A stretch of DNA of 64,000 nucleotides, taken from positions 1 through 64,000 of the forward strand of contig CALGZC010000028.1 in NCBI GenBank assembly GCA_937934745.1. The letters run 5' to 3'. Under the pieces are notes generated by a model, which was not told where the DNA came from, did no database searches, and was given only the letters and a program-made list of their open reading frames with translations. The translations under genes and the position numbers were made by a program. The DNA is from an uncultured Blastocatellia bacterium. GTDB lineage: Bacteria > Acidobacteriota > Blastocatellia > Chloracidobacteriales > Chloracidobacteriaceae. This document shows positions 17,262 to 25,548 of the stretch, piece by piece (the first letter of the stretch is position 1; the number at the start of each line of letters is the position of its first letter).

Positions 17262-17918
17262 CTATTTTCCAGCTTGTGCCGTCTGAGTCGCTCCGGGGGG
17301 AGCTGCCGGCTGAGGTGGATTGTAATCGCAAACAATAGTAAACTTTAGGGATTGTTGTTCGGTGGCATCAGGAAATGCTTGCCCTGCTTCTTGGAATGTT
17401 GGATTGACATTTGTGAAAAGACCGTTTGAGCGCAGCTCTAATTGCTGTGCAAATTCCGTAATAATATCTCTGTTCCTTTTTTCCTTATCCTTTTCGACCC
17501 GGTCAACTACTCCCTCAATAGTGACATTATTACCGCGCAAGGTCAGACGCTCAAGACGCACACCAACCGGAATTCGGGCATTGACCTGGGACATAACACT
17601 CACCGGACCACGCCGCTCGGCGTCGAGTTTTCTGATCATATCAAGGCGTGTCTCGATAAGCTTTTTCTTTTTCTCATACTCATCACGCTCTTTTTTTACT
17701 TTTTCTAACTCAGCCTTATTCTTCTTTGCCTGTTCGAGACGCTCTTTGGCTTCAACTCTTTTTCCGTCACTAAAGTAGTAATCAACTCCAACAGCAATTA
17801 TAACTATAACCAAGACAATAACAGCCAAAATGACTACCACAATCGATTGCACCGGTGCCGGTGCAGTCGTTGGTGTAGGTTCACTGACAGCACTTGTTGC
17901 AAGATTGATTCTTGGCAT
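17262..17918 (-). CDS. pilN: Type IV pilus inner-membrane protein PilN
   Basis: A 218-residue protein. It has a short cytosolic N-terminus beginning MPRINLA, typical of PilN (a conserved INL motif that contacts PilM), then a membrane helix (VVVILAVIVLVIVIIAVGV, about 27-46), a charged coiled coil (about 60-95) and a periplasmic domain with GVRLERLTLRGNNVTIEG. It lies between pilM and pilO. The last 20 residues are Pro/Ala-rich. No good ribosome binding site is seen upstream of the ATG. Confidence 0.9.
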   Translation of the reverse strand: MPRINLATSAVSEPTPTTAPAPVQSIVVVILAVIVLVIVIIAVGVDYYFSDGKRVEAKERLEQAKKNKAELEKVKKERDEYEKKKKLIETRLDMIRKLDAERRGPVSVMSQVNARIPVGVRLERLTLRGNNVTIEGVVDRVEKDKEKRNRDIITEFAQQLELRSNGLFTNVNPTFQEAGQAFPDATEQQSLKFTIVCDYNPPQPAAPPGATQTAQAGK

Positions 17919-18037
17919 AATCAGACGTACTGCCGGCCATCAAGGCGAACGCCCTAACCGACAACCTTTCCTTACATTGAACACTCAGAGTGTAGCCACT
18001 GCCTTACTCTTGAAGCTTATGTTTTAGATCGCAGTTA

Positions 18038-19114
18038 TTACTCTCCCGGTCGCCTGGCCGCTAAGCCAACGGCAACCGCCATCATTGGCGAGATTTCACG
18101 AATGTACTCTTCGTCTTTTTTCGGGCTTATAACAATCTGAGACGGATTGAACGCATTGAATCGTTCAACAGGGATACCAAACCGTTCCGAAAAAATAGAG
18201 GTTAGCCCGGAAACTTTTGAGCTTCCACCGGCGACCAACACCTGGTCCACAGGGGCGACATCTCCAGAAGGACTGGTTGACCGCCAGAAATCCAGTGTTT
18301 TCTGCACCTCCATGGCGATGATGTCTGTCACCGAATCAAGCAAGGACTGCGCATCACTGAGCTGTAAGCCGCTGTCGGTCGGGATACCACGTTTGAGTGC
18401 TTCAGCCTGTTCAAAAGTGAGACCTAACTCTTTCTGAAGCAAGTCGGTGTATTGGTTGCCACCCGCTGAAATATCGCGGACGAACACCGAGTTTGACCCA
18501 CGGACAATATTGATGTTTGTCACCGACGCACCGATGTTCAGCAGGACAACGGTCGCCGTTGGCATCGGCTGGTAGTTGACCTCATAGGCGTTTTGCAGGG
18601 CAAAGGCGTCAACATCAATGACAACTGCATTGCGCCCGGCCTGTGAGATGACCGTCGTGTACTGAGCAATCTTGTCACGTTTACACGCGACCAGGAGAAC
18701 CTGCATGACGCCGGCAGACGGGTCACGGCTGACGACCGAGTAATCTAAGTTGACATCGGTAATATCAAATGGAATGTGCTGATCAGCCTCCCACTGAATC
18801 CGCTCTGCTAATTCGTCGTCAGTCATGTAGGCGACTTCGATCTTCTTGATAATGACCGAGTGACCCGAGACTGATGTGTTCACATCCCGATTCTTGATGT
18901 TGTTCTCAGCCAGCAGTCGGCCGATGGTGTCACTGACATGGTTGAGATCGATAATGTGACCGTCTACGATAGCGTCCGGAATCAGACTGGCATGCCCTAT
19001 CGCTACGAGCTCAAACCCCCTCTTGAGGGGCTTAAGCTCAACCGCCTTGACAGCGCTCGAACCAATGTCAACGCCTACAACGGTTTTGGCACCACCGAAA
19101 CTCAGTAGGCCCAT
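18038..19114 (-). CDS. pilM: Type IV pilus actin-like ATPase PilM
   Basis: A 358-residue cytosolic FtsA/actin-like protein that binds the PilN N-terminus. Visible are the phosphate-1 loop VVGVDIGSSAVKAVEL (residues about 12-27), the TVVLLNIGASVTNINIV second phosphate loop and LVAGGSSKVSGL near the adenosine site. It is the first gene of the pilMNOPQ operon on the minus strand, and the operon promoter should lie in the 494-base gap upstream of it. Confidence 0.95.
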   Translation of the reverse strand: MGLLSFGGAKTVVGVDIGSSAVKAVELKPLKRGFELVAIGHASLIPDAIVDGHIIDLNHVSDTIGRLLAENNIKNRDVNTSVSGHSVIIKKIEVAYMTDDELAERIQWEADQHIPFDITDVNLDYSVVSRDPSAGVMQVLLVACKRDKIAQYTTVISQAGRNAVVIDVDAFALQNAYEVNYQPMPTATVVLLNIGASVTNINIVRGSNSVFVRDISAGGNQYTDLLQKELGLTFEQAEALKRGIPTDSGLQLSDAQSLLDSVTDIIAMEVQKTLDFWRSTSPSGDVAPVDQVLVAGGSSKVSGLTSIFSERFGIPVERFNAFNPSQIVISPKKDEEYIREISPMMAVAVGLAARRPGE

Positions 19115-19608
19115 AGCCTAATCCATCGCCTCCATTTCTCGCGGGGATGAGATGCAGTCCGGCAAGAGCGAACAAAGGGAGTTGTTCCGCACATTTGGAA
19201 ATCACAAACAGCCGGTTTGACCGAACAGTGGCGTGGCTCCAACGAAATTGGCTTGTGCGCGTCACTGCGTTGTGCCTGCCACCGTGCTCGTCATTGTTAA
19301 GATCGTTAAACCTGGCTACGGGTCACACTACACAGCGCCGGCGACGTAAGTCTTTGGAGCAACGAACGCAAAGCCCCGCGATAAACGACCGCCTTGTATC
19401 TTTTGTGTAGTGTATGGTTACCACCGCCTCTCCGGCGCGTCAACCTCTTTTTAAGCGGCAACAACATGAATCCAGGGTAAGCTTTTGCAATTTCAACTTC
19501 CTACCTTACCGCCGACCCAATGCCTAAGCCCTTAGGCATGTTGCGGTCACGCGCCACATGACAACTCAGCACATTGCAACTCAGTTGGAAACACACTAGA
19601 GTCGAGGC
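19115..19608. other. Divergent intergenic region between pilM and the DUF3352-like gene
   Basis: A 494-base gap with no credible ORF or RNA gene. It should contain the pilMNOPQ promoter and that of the gene at 19609. I see one strong palindrome at 19520-19539 (separate entry). I cannot assign promoter boxes with confidence. Confidence 0.6.
19520..19539. promoter_or_regulatory. 20-base palindrome, possible operator
   Basis: ATGCCTAAG at 19520-19528 is followed by CC and the exact reverse complement CTTAGGCAT at 19531-19539. The two-base centre is too small for a good RNA hairpin, so a binding site for a dimeric regulator is more likely. It lies 70 bases before the GTG of the DUF3352-like gene and about 405 bases before pilM. 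The regulator is not identified. Confidence 0.45.
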
Positions 19609-21402
19609 GTGAACAAACGCCCCAACGCTTCCATCATACGCCGTTTTCGATGGTCCGTGGCGGCCCTGGTTCTCATCGGCGGATGGCTTTGGTGGTCGGT
19701 ACGGCCACAGCCACCACCGTACAACTTAGCCCGCTACAGCCCACGTGAGGCCTTGTTTTTTATCGAGGCAACTTCCCTGCCCACTGGCCTCCGTCGCCTT
19801 GAGACCCTGACGTTCTGGAAAGCAATCAGCAGGGCAATCGGTTTTCCCAAACAACTTGATGATCTGCTGACCGGCGCACGCCTGCTGGCATGGCTCAATG
19901 TCGGTCCGGCGGAAGCGCGTTTGCTGACACGCGCCCGGTGGGGTCTGGTTGTCACCGGACTGAGTGCCGAGGTTGTTCCCCCGACAGCACAACCGACTTC
20001 AGAACTGAAGTCTCAGCCGTCTGACGACAGCGTGGTACTGGATGTCACACCCCGCTTCACCTTGTGCCTGACAAGCGAACTACCCGCCGAGCAAACGATT
20101 GCCGTTGCCCGTCACTTCCTGCCGCTTGTGGCGCGCAGATTCTTGGGCGGTGATACCGAGCTCACGGAAGTCACCTACCAAGGTGTTCTCCTCCTGTGTT
20201 TCCGTCATCCAGACCATCCGATGACGGCGCTGTGGGCAGCTGCAGACGGGACGGCCCTTCTGCTCGCCAATGATGAAGCTGCCGTTCAGTCATGTCTTGA
20301 TGCAGCTGCCGGTCGCCGTGCTGCACTGGCCGACTTATCGGCTTTCCAACAGGCACGCCGTATGGTCAGCGGCGAACAAGCATTGCTCTTTGCGTTTGCC
20401 AATCCTGCCGGACTTGGCGCAGCGCTGCGGATCGGAACCAACCACGCTGCAGGCGGCGGTACCGTCTCATCCAACGGACAAGCACAGTCGCTGATGACTT
20501 CCCTTCTTGCAGAGCTTTCCGATGGGCTTGGCTACAGTTTAGACGTTCAGGACGGACAGGTGCTGGATCGTTACTATCTGGCGTTACATCCGAACGTTGT
20601 CACCGCACTCCGGTCGCATCTGACGTCGCCGAGCCTTCGTTCGCCGGTGGAACAGCCTGTCACGATGGCGAACAGCACCACCTACATCGGACTGGCGCGC
20701 CCACTGGCGGCGCTTGATCGTCTCCAAGCTGCGGTTGCTGCCCGTAGCAACGCCGCCGTCGCCTTGTTTACCCGCGAACTCGTTGCCGGGGTACGTGAGC
20801 GCTATGGCATTCGCCCGCGCGAATGGCTAGACGATCTACTGGACGACCAGTGGCTTCTCATCAGCGTAGAAGCTCCACCGAACGGTAAAACCATCCTTGG
20901 GGTGCGCGTTCGCGACAGAGTGCGGCTGTTGCCGACACTGGAGCGCTACCTCTGTGCCGATGGCGCCCGCCTCCTCAATCCCTCTCCGAACTATGCCGGT
21001 GTGCCACTTGTTGTTTCGACCCATAGCGACCAACGTGCGGCGTGTTTTCTCGACAACTGGCTTTTCCTCGGCAACCGGCCGGCATTGGAATCCCTCCTCG
21101 ACGGGTTTCAGACAGCAGTCCTGCCGCCCCAGTCGCTCCCGTCACTTCCTGCAGGAACCTTTCTCTATCGGCGTTACCGGTCGCAAGCGGACCTCAAAAC
21201 CGCGACCTTGGCCCTCATTGCGCTCACCCGCGCTGGTGACGCCGTGCCGGCCTGGGTGGAAGAAGCGGATGTCCGGCAGGCCATTGAGCAACAGCCCCCG
21301 GCAACGGGCTACCTACGGCTTGAGCCTGAGGGATGCTCCGGCGAAATGCGGTCGCCCATCGGTAATCTCGCGTATTTGGCTTCGTTTCTTGCCAAACCCT
21401 GA
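19609..21402 (+). CDS. Membrane-anchored protein of unknown function, DUF3352-like
   Basis: A 597-residue protein with one N-terminal membrane helix (SVAALVLIGGWLWWSV, about 13-28) and a large predicted periplasmic part. It has the segment PREALFFIEATSLPTGLRRLE, repeated blocks such as ALLLANDEAAVQSCLDAA and LFLGNRPALESLLDGF, and the phrase GTFLYRRYRSQAD. The arrangement resembles DUF3352 proteins, whose function is unknown. The start is a GTG with GAGG only one base away, so the true start is uncertain. It is followed 54 bases later by rimO. The family assignment is tentative. Confidence 0.65.
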   Translation: MNKRPNASIIRRFRWSVAALVLIGGWLWWSVRPQPPPYNLARYSPREALFFIEATSLPTGLRRLETLTFWKAISRAIGFPKQLDDLLTGARLLAWLNVGPAEARLLTRARWGLVVTGLSAEVVPPTAQPTSELKSQPSDDSVVLDVTPRFTLCLTSELPAEQTIAVARHFLPLVARRFLGGDTELTEVTYQGVLLLCFRHPDHPMTALWAAADGTALLLANDEAAVQSCLDAAAGRRAALADLSAFQQARRMVSGEQALLFAFANPAGLGAALRIGTNHAAGGGTVSSNGQAQSLMTSLLAELSDGLGYSLDVQDGQVLDRYYLALHPNVVTALRSHLTSPSLRSPVEQPVTMANSTTYIGLARPLAALDRLQAAVAARSNAAVALFTRELVAGVRERYGIRPREWLDDLLDDQWLLISVEAPPNGKTILGVRVRDRVRLLPTLERYLCADGARLLNPSPNYAGVPLVVSTHSDQRAACFLDNWLFLGNRPALESLLDGFQTAVLPPQSLPSLPAGTFLYRRYRSQADLKTATLALIALTRAGDAVPAWVEEADVRQAIEQQPPATGYLRLEPEGCSGEMRSPIGNLAYLASFLAKP

Positions 21403-21456
21403 CGTATGCTCCCGGTTTAACACACGACTTCGCCGACGGAGAAGACAAAACGCACC

Positions 21457-22896
21457 ATGACGGTTCACCGGCCAACCTTGGGCATGGTTAGTCTGGGCTG
21501 CCCTAAAAATCTTGTGGACAGCGAAGTGATGTTGGGTTTGGCGATGCAGTCCGGCTATGCGGTCACCGATGACGCCGGAAGTGCTGATGTCATTGTTGTC
21601 AATACCTGCGGCTTTATTGAGGACGCCAAGCAAGAGTCCATTGAGACGATTCTTGAAATGGCTGCCCTCAAAGCAGCGCGTCCCGGGCAACGGTTGATCG
21701 TCGCCGGTTGTCTGGTTGAACGCTATCGCCGGGAACTCCCGGCGGAGCTGCCAGAAGTTGATGCTTTCCTTGGCACAAATGAGCTGGAACAGCTCCCACG
21801 CCTGCTGGAGCGTTCGCAGGCTGCCATTGTGCCGCACCCCGTGATATTACGCCAGCGCGGGCGCGTCCCGGCGCGTGAGCGTGACCGTCCCGATGCTAAC
21901 TACCTCTACAGCGATACCACCCCCCGCCTCCGAACAACGCCGAAACACTACGCCTATGTCAAAATTGCCGAGGGCTGTGACCATCCCTGTGCGTTTTGCT
22001 CGATTCCACAGATGCGAGGCAACCTGCGCAGCCGGCAGATTGGCTCAATTCTGGCCGAAGTCGAGCGCCTTGTGGCGGACGGCGTTCGGGAAATCATTCT
22101 CATCGGGCAGGACACAACCAGTTACGGCGAAGACCTGGGACTCAAGGATGGGCTGGCACAGTTGCTGCGCACACTGGCCCAGGTCCAGGAGGTGACGTGG
22201 ATTCGTTTTCTTTATGCTTACCCAACGCGCATCAGTGACACCCTGCTCGATGTTCTAGCCGGTGAACCGAAGCTCTGTCCGTACATTGACATGCCACTTC
22301 AGCATGCCGCGACGGGCATGTTGCAGGCTATGCGGCGGCCTGGCTCACGGACGTTTTTGGAAAAGCTCATTGCCCGCATCCGCGCGCGTGTACCCGGGGT
22401 GGCGTTGCGGACAACATTCATCGTCGGCTATCCCGGTGAAACGCAGGCCGACTTTGATGTACTGCTCGATTTCTGCGAGGCACAGGCCTTTGATTGGGTC
22501 GGTGCATTCGTCTATTCGGATGAAGAAGGGACACCGGCGTTCGATCTGCCGGATAAAGTGCCAGGGCCGATTGCCGAAGCCCGACGGGCAAAACTGATGC
22601 AGCTTCAGGCGCGTATCTCGAAGCAGCGGCTCAAGCGGTTCAAGCGACGGGTCGTAGAGGTGTTGTTTGAAGGGGTTTCAGATGACAGTGACCTTATTTG
22701 GCAGGGACGCCTGGCAACCCAAGCACCGGGCATTGACGGGCGGGTGCTCATCACCGATGCTCCGGCCGATCTGCCACCGCCCCGACTCGGCGATGTGGTC
22801 AAGGTTGAGATTACTGCCACTCACACTTACGACATAGTCGGCCGGATCGTTGCCGATCCCCGCACCGGTGCCCCATCCCCTTACCATCTGTCATGA
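21457..22896 (+). CDS. rimO: Ribosomal protein S12 methylthiotransferase RimO
   Basis: A radical SAM enzyme of 479 residues that methylthiolates an aspartate of ribosomal protein S12. It has the N-terminal MTTase domain with three cluster cysteines (SLGCPKNLVDSE, VVNTCGFI, IVAGCLVERY), the radical SAM motif CDHPCAFCSIP (C-x3-C-x2-C) near residue 175, and a C-terminal TRAM domain. The SLGCPKNLVDSE form separates RimO from MiaB. Its last four bases overlap the start of the asparaginase gene (ATGA), which suggests coupling. Confidence 0.95.
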   Translation: MTVHRPTLGMVSLGCPKNLVDSEVMLGLAMQSGYAVTDDAGSADVIVVNTCGFIEDAKQESIETILEMAALKAARPGQRLIVAGCLVERYRRELPAELPEVDAFLGTNELEQLPRLLERSQAAIVPHPVILRQRGRVPARERDRPDANYLYSDTTPRLRTTPKHYAYVKIAEGCDHPCAFCSIPQMRGNLRSRQIGSILAEVERLVADGVREIILIGQDTTSYGEDLGLKDGLAQLLRTLAQVQEVTWIRFLYAYPTRISDTLLDVLAGEPKLCPYIDMPLQHAATGMLQAMRRPGSRTFLEKLIARIRARVPGVALRTTFIVGYPGETQADFDVLLDFCEAQAFDWVGAFVYSDEEGTPAFDLPDKVPGPIAEARRAKLMQLQARISKQRLKRFKRRVVEVLFEGVSDDSDLIWQGRLATQAPGIDGRVLITDAPADLPPPRLGDVVKVEITATHTYDIVGRIVADPRTGAPSPYHLS

Positions 22897-23954
22897 CGCT
22901 GCAGGCTTCTGTTATCGCCCCGCAGGCTGCGCCCGCTTCAACCCCGGCGCCGGTATTGGTTGAAGTTTGGCGCGGGACGGCGGTGGAATCGCAGCACCGT
23001 GGGTCCGTCGTGGCAGCAACGGCGCAGGGAAGGATTGTCGCCGCCGTCGGCGATCCGCATCAGCTTTGTTTTCTGCGCTCGGCAGCCAAGCCCTTCCAGG
23101 CGATGGTCGTCATCCGCACCGGCGCCTTGGAACGCTTTCGTATCACGCCGCCGGAGTTGGCGATCATTGCTGCCTCACACAACGGCGAACCGGAACACAC
23201 GGCCGTCGTCGCAGGACTGCTGGAGCGCCTGGGGTTGCCGGCGACGGCGCTGCGGTGTGGAATCCATCCCCCATTCAACGGCGCAGCGGCGCGCCGGCTG
23301 GCCGGCGTTACACTAACCCCGTTGCACAACAACTGTTCCGGTAAGCACGCGGGCATGCTAGCCGGTTGTTTGGCAGCCGGATTTTCGACCGAAGATTACG
23401 ATGCAGTAACGCATCCGCTGCAAGCAGCAGTGGCGCAGATGATTGCCGACATGTGTGGCGTTGCCGGCGCAACTATGCCGGTTGCCCTCGACGGCTGCAC
23501 GGTGCCGACGTGGGCCGTGCCGCTCGCAGCGCTAGCGGTCGGCTACGCGCGACTTTTTGCACACTCGCCTTACCCGGACGAGAGTTGCCGCGTTACGGCG
23601 GCCATGCTGGCTTACCCGGAACTTGTCGGCGGAACAGAACGGATTGACACCGACCTCATGCACGCTATGTCGGGACAGATGCTGTCGAAAGTCGGAGCGG
23701 AGGGCGTTCATGTCGTCGCCGTACCGTCAAGTCACCGTTTCCCGGACGCACTGGGCATCGCTGTCAAGATTGAGGACGGAGATAGCTTCCGTGCGCGCAA
23801 CACGGCAATCTTGGCGGCACTGCGCCAGTTGGACCTGCTCGATGCCGCAGCATACGCAGCTCTGACTACCCAGTACAGCCGCCCAATTCTCACGCACCGT
23901 CAGCAGCTTGCCGGAGAACTGCGCCCCGTGTTTTCACTTGACTCAGCCGTGTAG
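22893..23954 (+). CDS. Asparaginase of the rhizobial (ReAV) family
   Basis: A 353-residue protein of the asparaginase family II (PF06089 type), which hydrolyses L-asparagine to aspartate and ammonia. Visible are FLRSAAKPFQAM (the S-x2-K catalytic pair of this family), IIAASHNGEPEH (second Ser) and HNNCSGKHAGML (conserved Cys and His near the metal site), plus VALDGCTVPTW. It is unrelated in fold to the EcAII type. The start lies in the rimO stop (ATGA overlap). The C-terminal part HRQQLAGELRPVF is also conserved. Confidence 0.85.
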   Translation: MTLQASVIAPQAAPASTPAPVLVEVWRGTAVESQHRGSVVAATAQGRIVAAVGDPHQLCFLRSAAKPFQAMVVIRTGALERFRITPPELAIIAASHNGEPEHTAVVAGLLERLGLPATALRCGIHPPFNGAAARRLAGVTLTPLHNNCSGKHAGMLAGCLAAGFSTEDYDAVTHPLQAAVAQMIADMCGVAGATMPVALDGCTVPTWAVPLAALAVGYARLFAHSPYPDESCRVTAAMLAYPELVGGTERIDTDLMHAMSGQMLSKVGAEGVHVVAVPSSHRFPDALGIAVKIEDGDSFRARNTAILAALRQLDLLDAAAYAALTTQYSRPILTHRQQLAGELRPVFSLDSAV

Positions 23955-24132
23955 AGTGGCCAACGACATAAGCCGCCGTTGCGCGCCCTAAGTAGGACGG
24001 GGTGTGGCCTGAGGTCGGGTCGCTACCGGCCGTCTGCCGACAGGACGCGGCCCAAACCGTTACGCCGTTTTGGACCGTCTTCGGTGAAGAGCGCTTTGCC
24101 CGGTCTGGGAGAAACCTTATCGGCAGCAGACC

Positions 24133-25491
24133 TCACTCAAAAAGGCTGTCCACAAAAGCCTCCGGCGAAAACACGGTCAGGTCGTCAAGCTGCTCACCCG
24201 TTCCGACATACCGGATGGGCAGGCCCAACTCACGCGCAATCGCAACCACAATGCCGCCTTTAGCCGTCCCATCCAGCTTGGTCAGGACAAGACCCGTCAC
24301 CGGTACGGTCTTGGCAAACTGCCGGGCTTGTTCCAGCCCGTTTTGTCCGGTTGCAGCATCCATCACCAACAACACCTCGTGGGGGGCCTGGGGCACTTCG
24401 CGCCGGGCAATGCGGGACATCTTTTCCAGCTCGTTCATCAAGTTGACCTTGGTGTGGAGGCGCCCAGCCGTATCTACAATGACGACGTCGGCATTGCGTG
24501 ACTTGGCTGCCTGCAAAGCGTCATACACGACTGCTGCCGGGTCTGTGCCGGGTTTTTGGCGGATAATCGGGATCCCGACCCGTTCGGCCCACACCATCAG
24601 TTGGTCGGCCGCAGCCGCTCGGAAGGTATCTGCTGCGCAAACGATCACGTCATTCCCCTCACGCTTGATGAGGTTGGCCAACTTCGCAATAGTCGTCGTT
24701 TTCCCAACGCCGTTGACACCAACCACCATCATGACATACGGCCGAATATCCGGTGCTAAGTCAGCTTCAGAACGCACGGCGCGACCGGACACGGACTTCA
24801 CCGGCGCACGGAGCAGGGCCAGGAGTTCCTGGCGCAGCACCCGCTTGAGTTCCTCGGTGTCGTTGAGGAGCTTGCGGTCAACCTGCGTGCGAATCTTTTC
24901 AACCAGTTCCATTGTTGTGCGCACGCCAATATCGGCCCCGATGAGGATTTCTTCTAGCTCGTCCAGCACCTCCGGGCTAATGACTTTCTTGCCGTGAATC
25001 AGCGTATCCAACCGCCCGACCAGTTGCTGCCGCGTCCGCCGGACGGCGTTTTTCATCCGTAGCAAGAAGGTTGGCTTCGATGGCTCGAGGGCCGGTTCCG
25101 GGGACGGTGCAGACCGGGACGCAGCCGCCGGCTCAGCGCCGGGCGGTGTCGCCGGCTCAGGTGTGGATGTGACTTCTGCTGGTGGTCGTCCCAACCAGCG
25201 GGATAGAAGCCCGCGTCTCTCCGGCAGTGGTGACACCTCCGGCGGCAGGACTTCCATCACCGGCAACGGTGTGGATGCCGGTGGCGACACCTCTGTCGCG
25301 GCCTCTACAACTGGCGTCACACCCGGCTTGACGCTCTCGGCTCCGGGGAGCAGATGGGCTTCCTCCGGCGCGGATGTAGGAGCAGATGTGGGAGTAGCGA
25401 CTACGGCTGGAATCGGCTCGCTTCCGAACAGCGTTGTCAGCCCGGCCCGTTCGGCCGGCGTTTCGTCCTTCTTACGTCTCCAGAATACCAT
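24133..25491 (-). CDS. ftsY: Signal recognition particle receptor FtsY
   Basis: A GTPase that docks SRP-ribosome complexes at the membrane. At 452 residues it has a long acidic/Pro-rich N-terminal A domain (about 1-145), an N domain ([23 protein letters not shown]) and the G domain with G1 [22 protein letters not shown]3 DTAGR and G4 [10 protein letters not shown]. It lies 57 bases after the PBP1A gene on the same strand. The 3' neighbour converges, with a 178-base gap that contains a weak hairpin (24102-24107 with 24127-24132). Confidence 0.96.
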   Translation of the reverse strand: MVFWRRKKDETPAERAGLTTLFGSEPIPAVVATPTSAPTSAPEEAHLLPGAESVKPGVTPVVEAATEVSPPASTPLPVMEVLPPEVSPLPERRGLLSRWLGRPPAEVTSTPEPATPPGAEPAAASRSAPSPEPALEPSKPTFLLRMKNAVRRTRQQLVGRLDTLIHGKKVISPEVLDELEEILIGADIGVRTTMELVEKIRTQVDRKLLNDTEELKRVLRQELLALLRAPVKSVSGRAVRSEADLAPDIRPYVMMVVGVNGVGKTTTIAKLANLIKREGNDVIVCAADTFRAAAADQLMVWAERVGIPIIRQKPGTDPAAVVYDALQAAKSRNADVVIVDTAGRLHTKVNLMNELEKMSRIARREVPQAPHEVLLVMDAATGQNGLEQARQFAKTVPVTGLVLTKLDGTAKGGIVVAIARELGLPIRYVGTGEQLDDLTVFSPEAFVDSLFE

Positions 25492-25548
25492 GGCGTTCCT
25501 TCAACACCTTCCGCCACAATTTGTCCGGGGCCCTGACAGGAACCAGCC

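Noticed and set aside
24061-24132. A possible 4.5S or other structured RNA next to ftsY
   Set aside because: Only a six-base stem with a 19-base loop; the conserved SRP RNA tetraloop and GGAAGG-type motif are absent.
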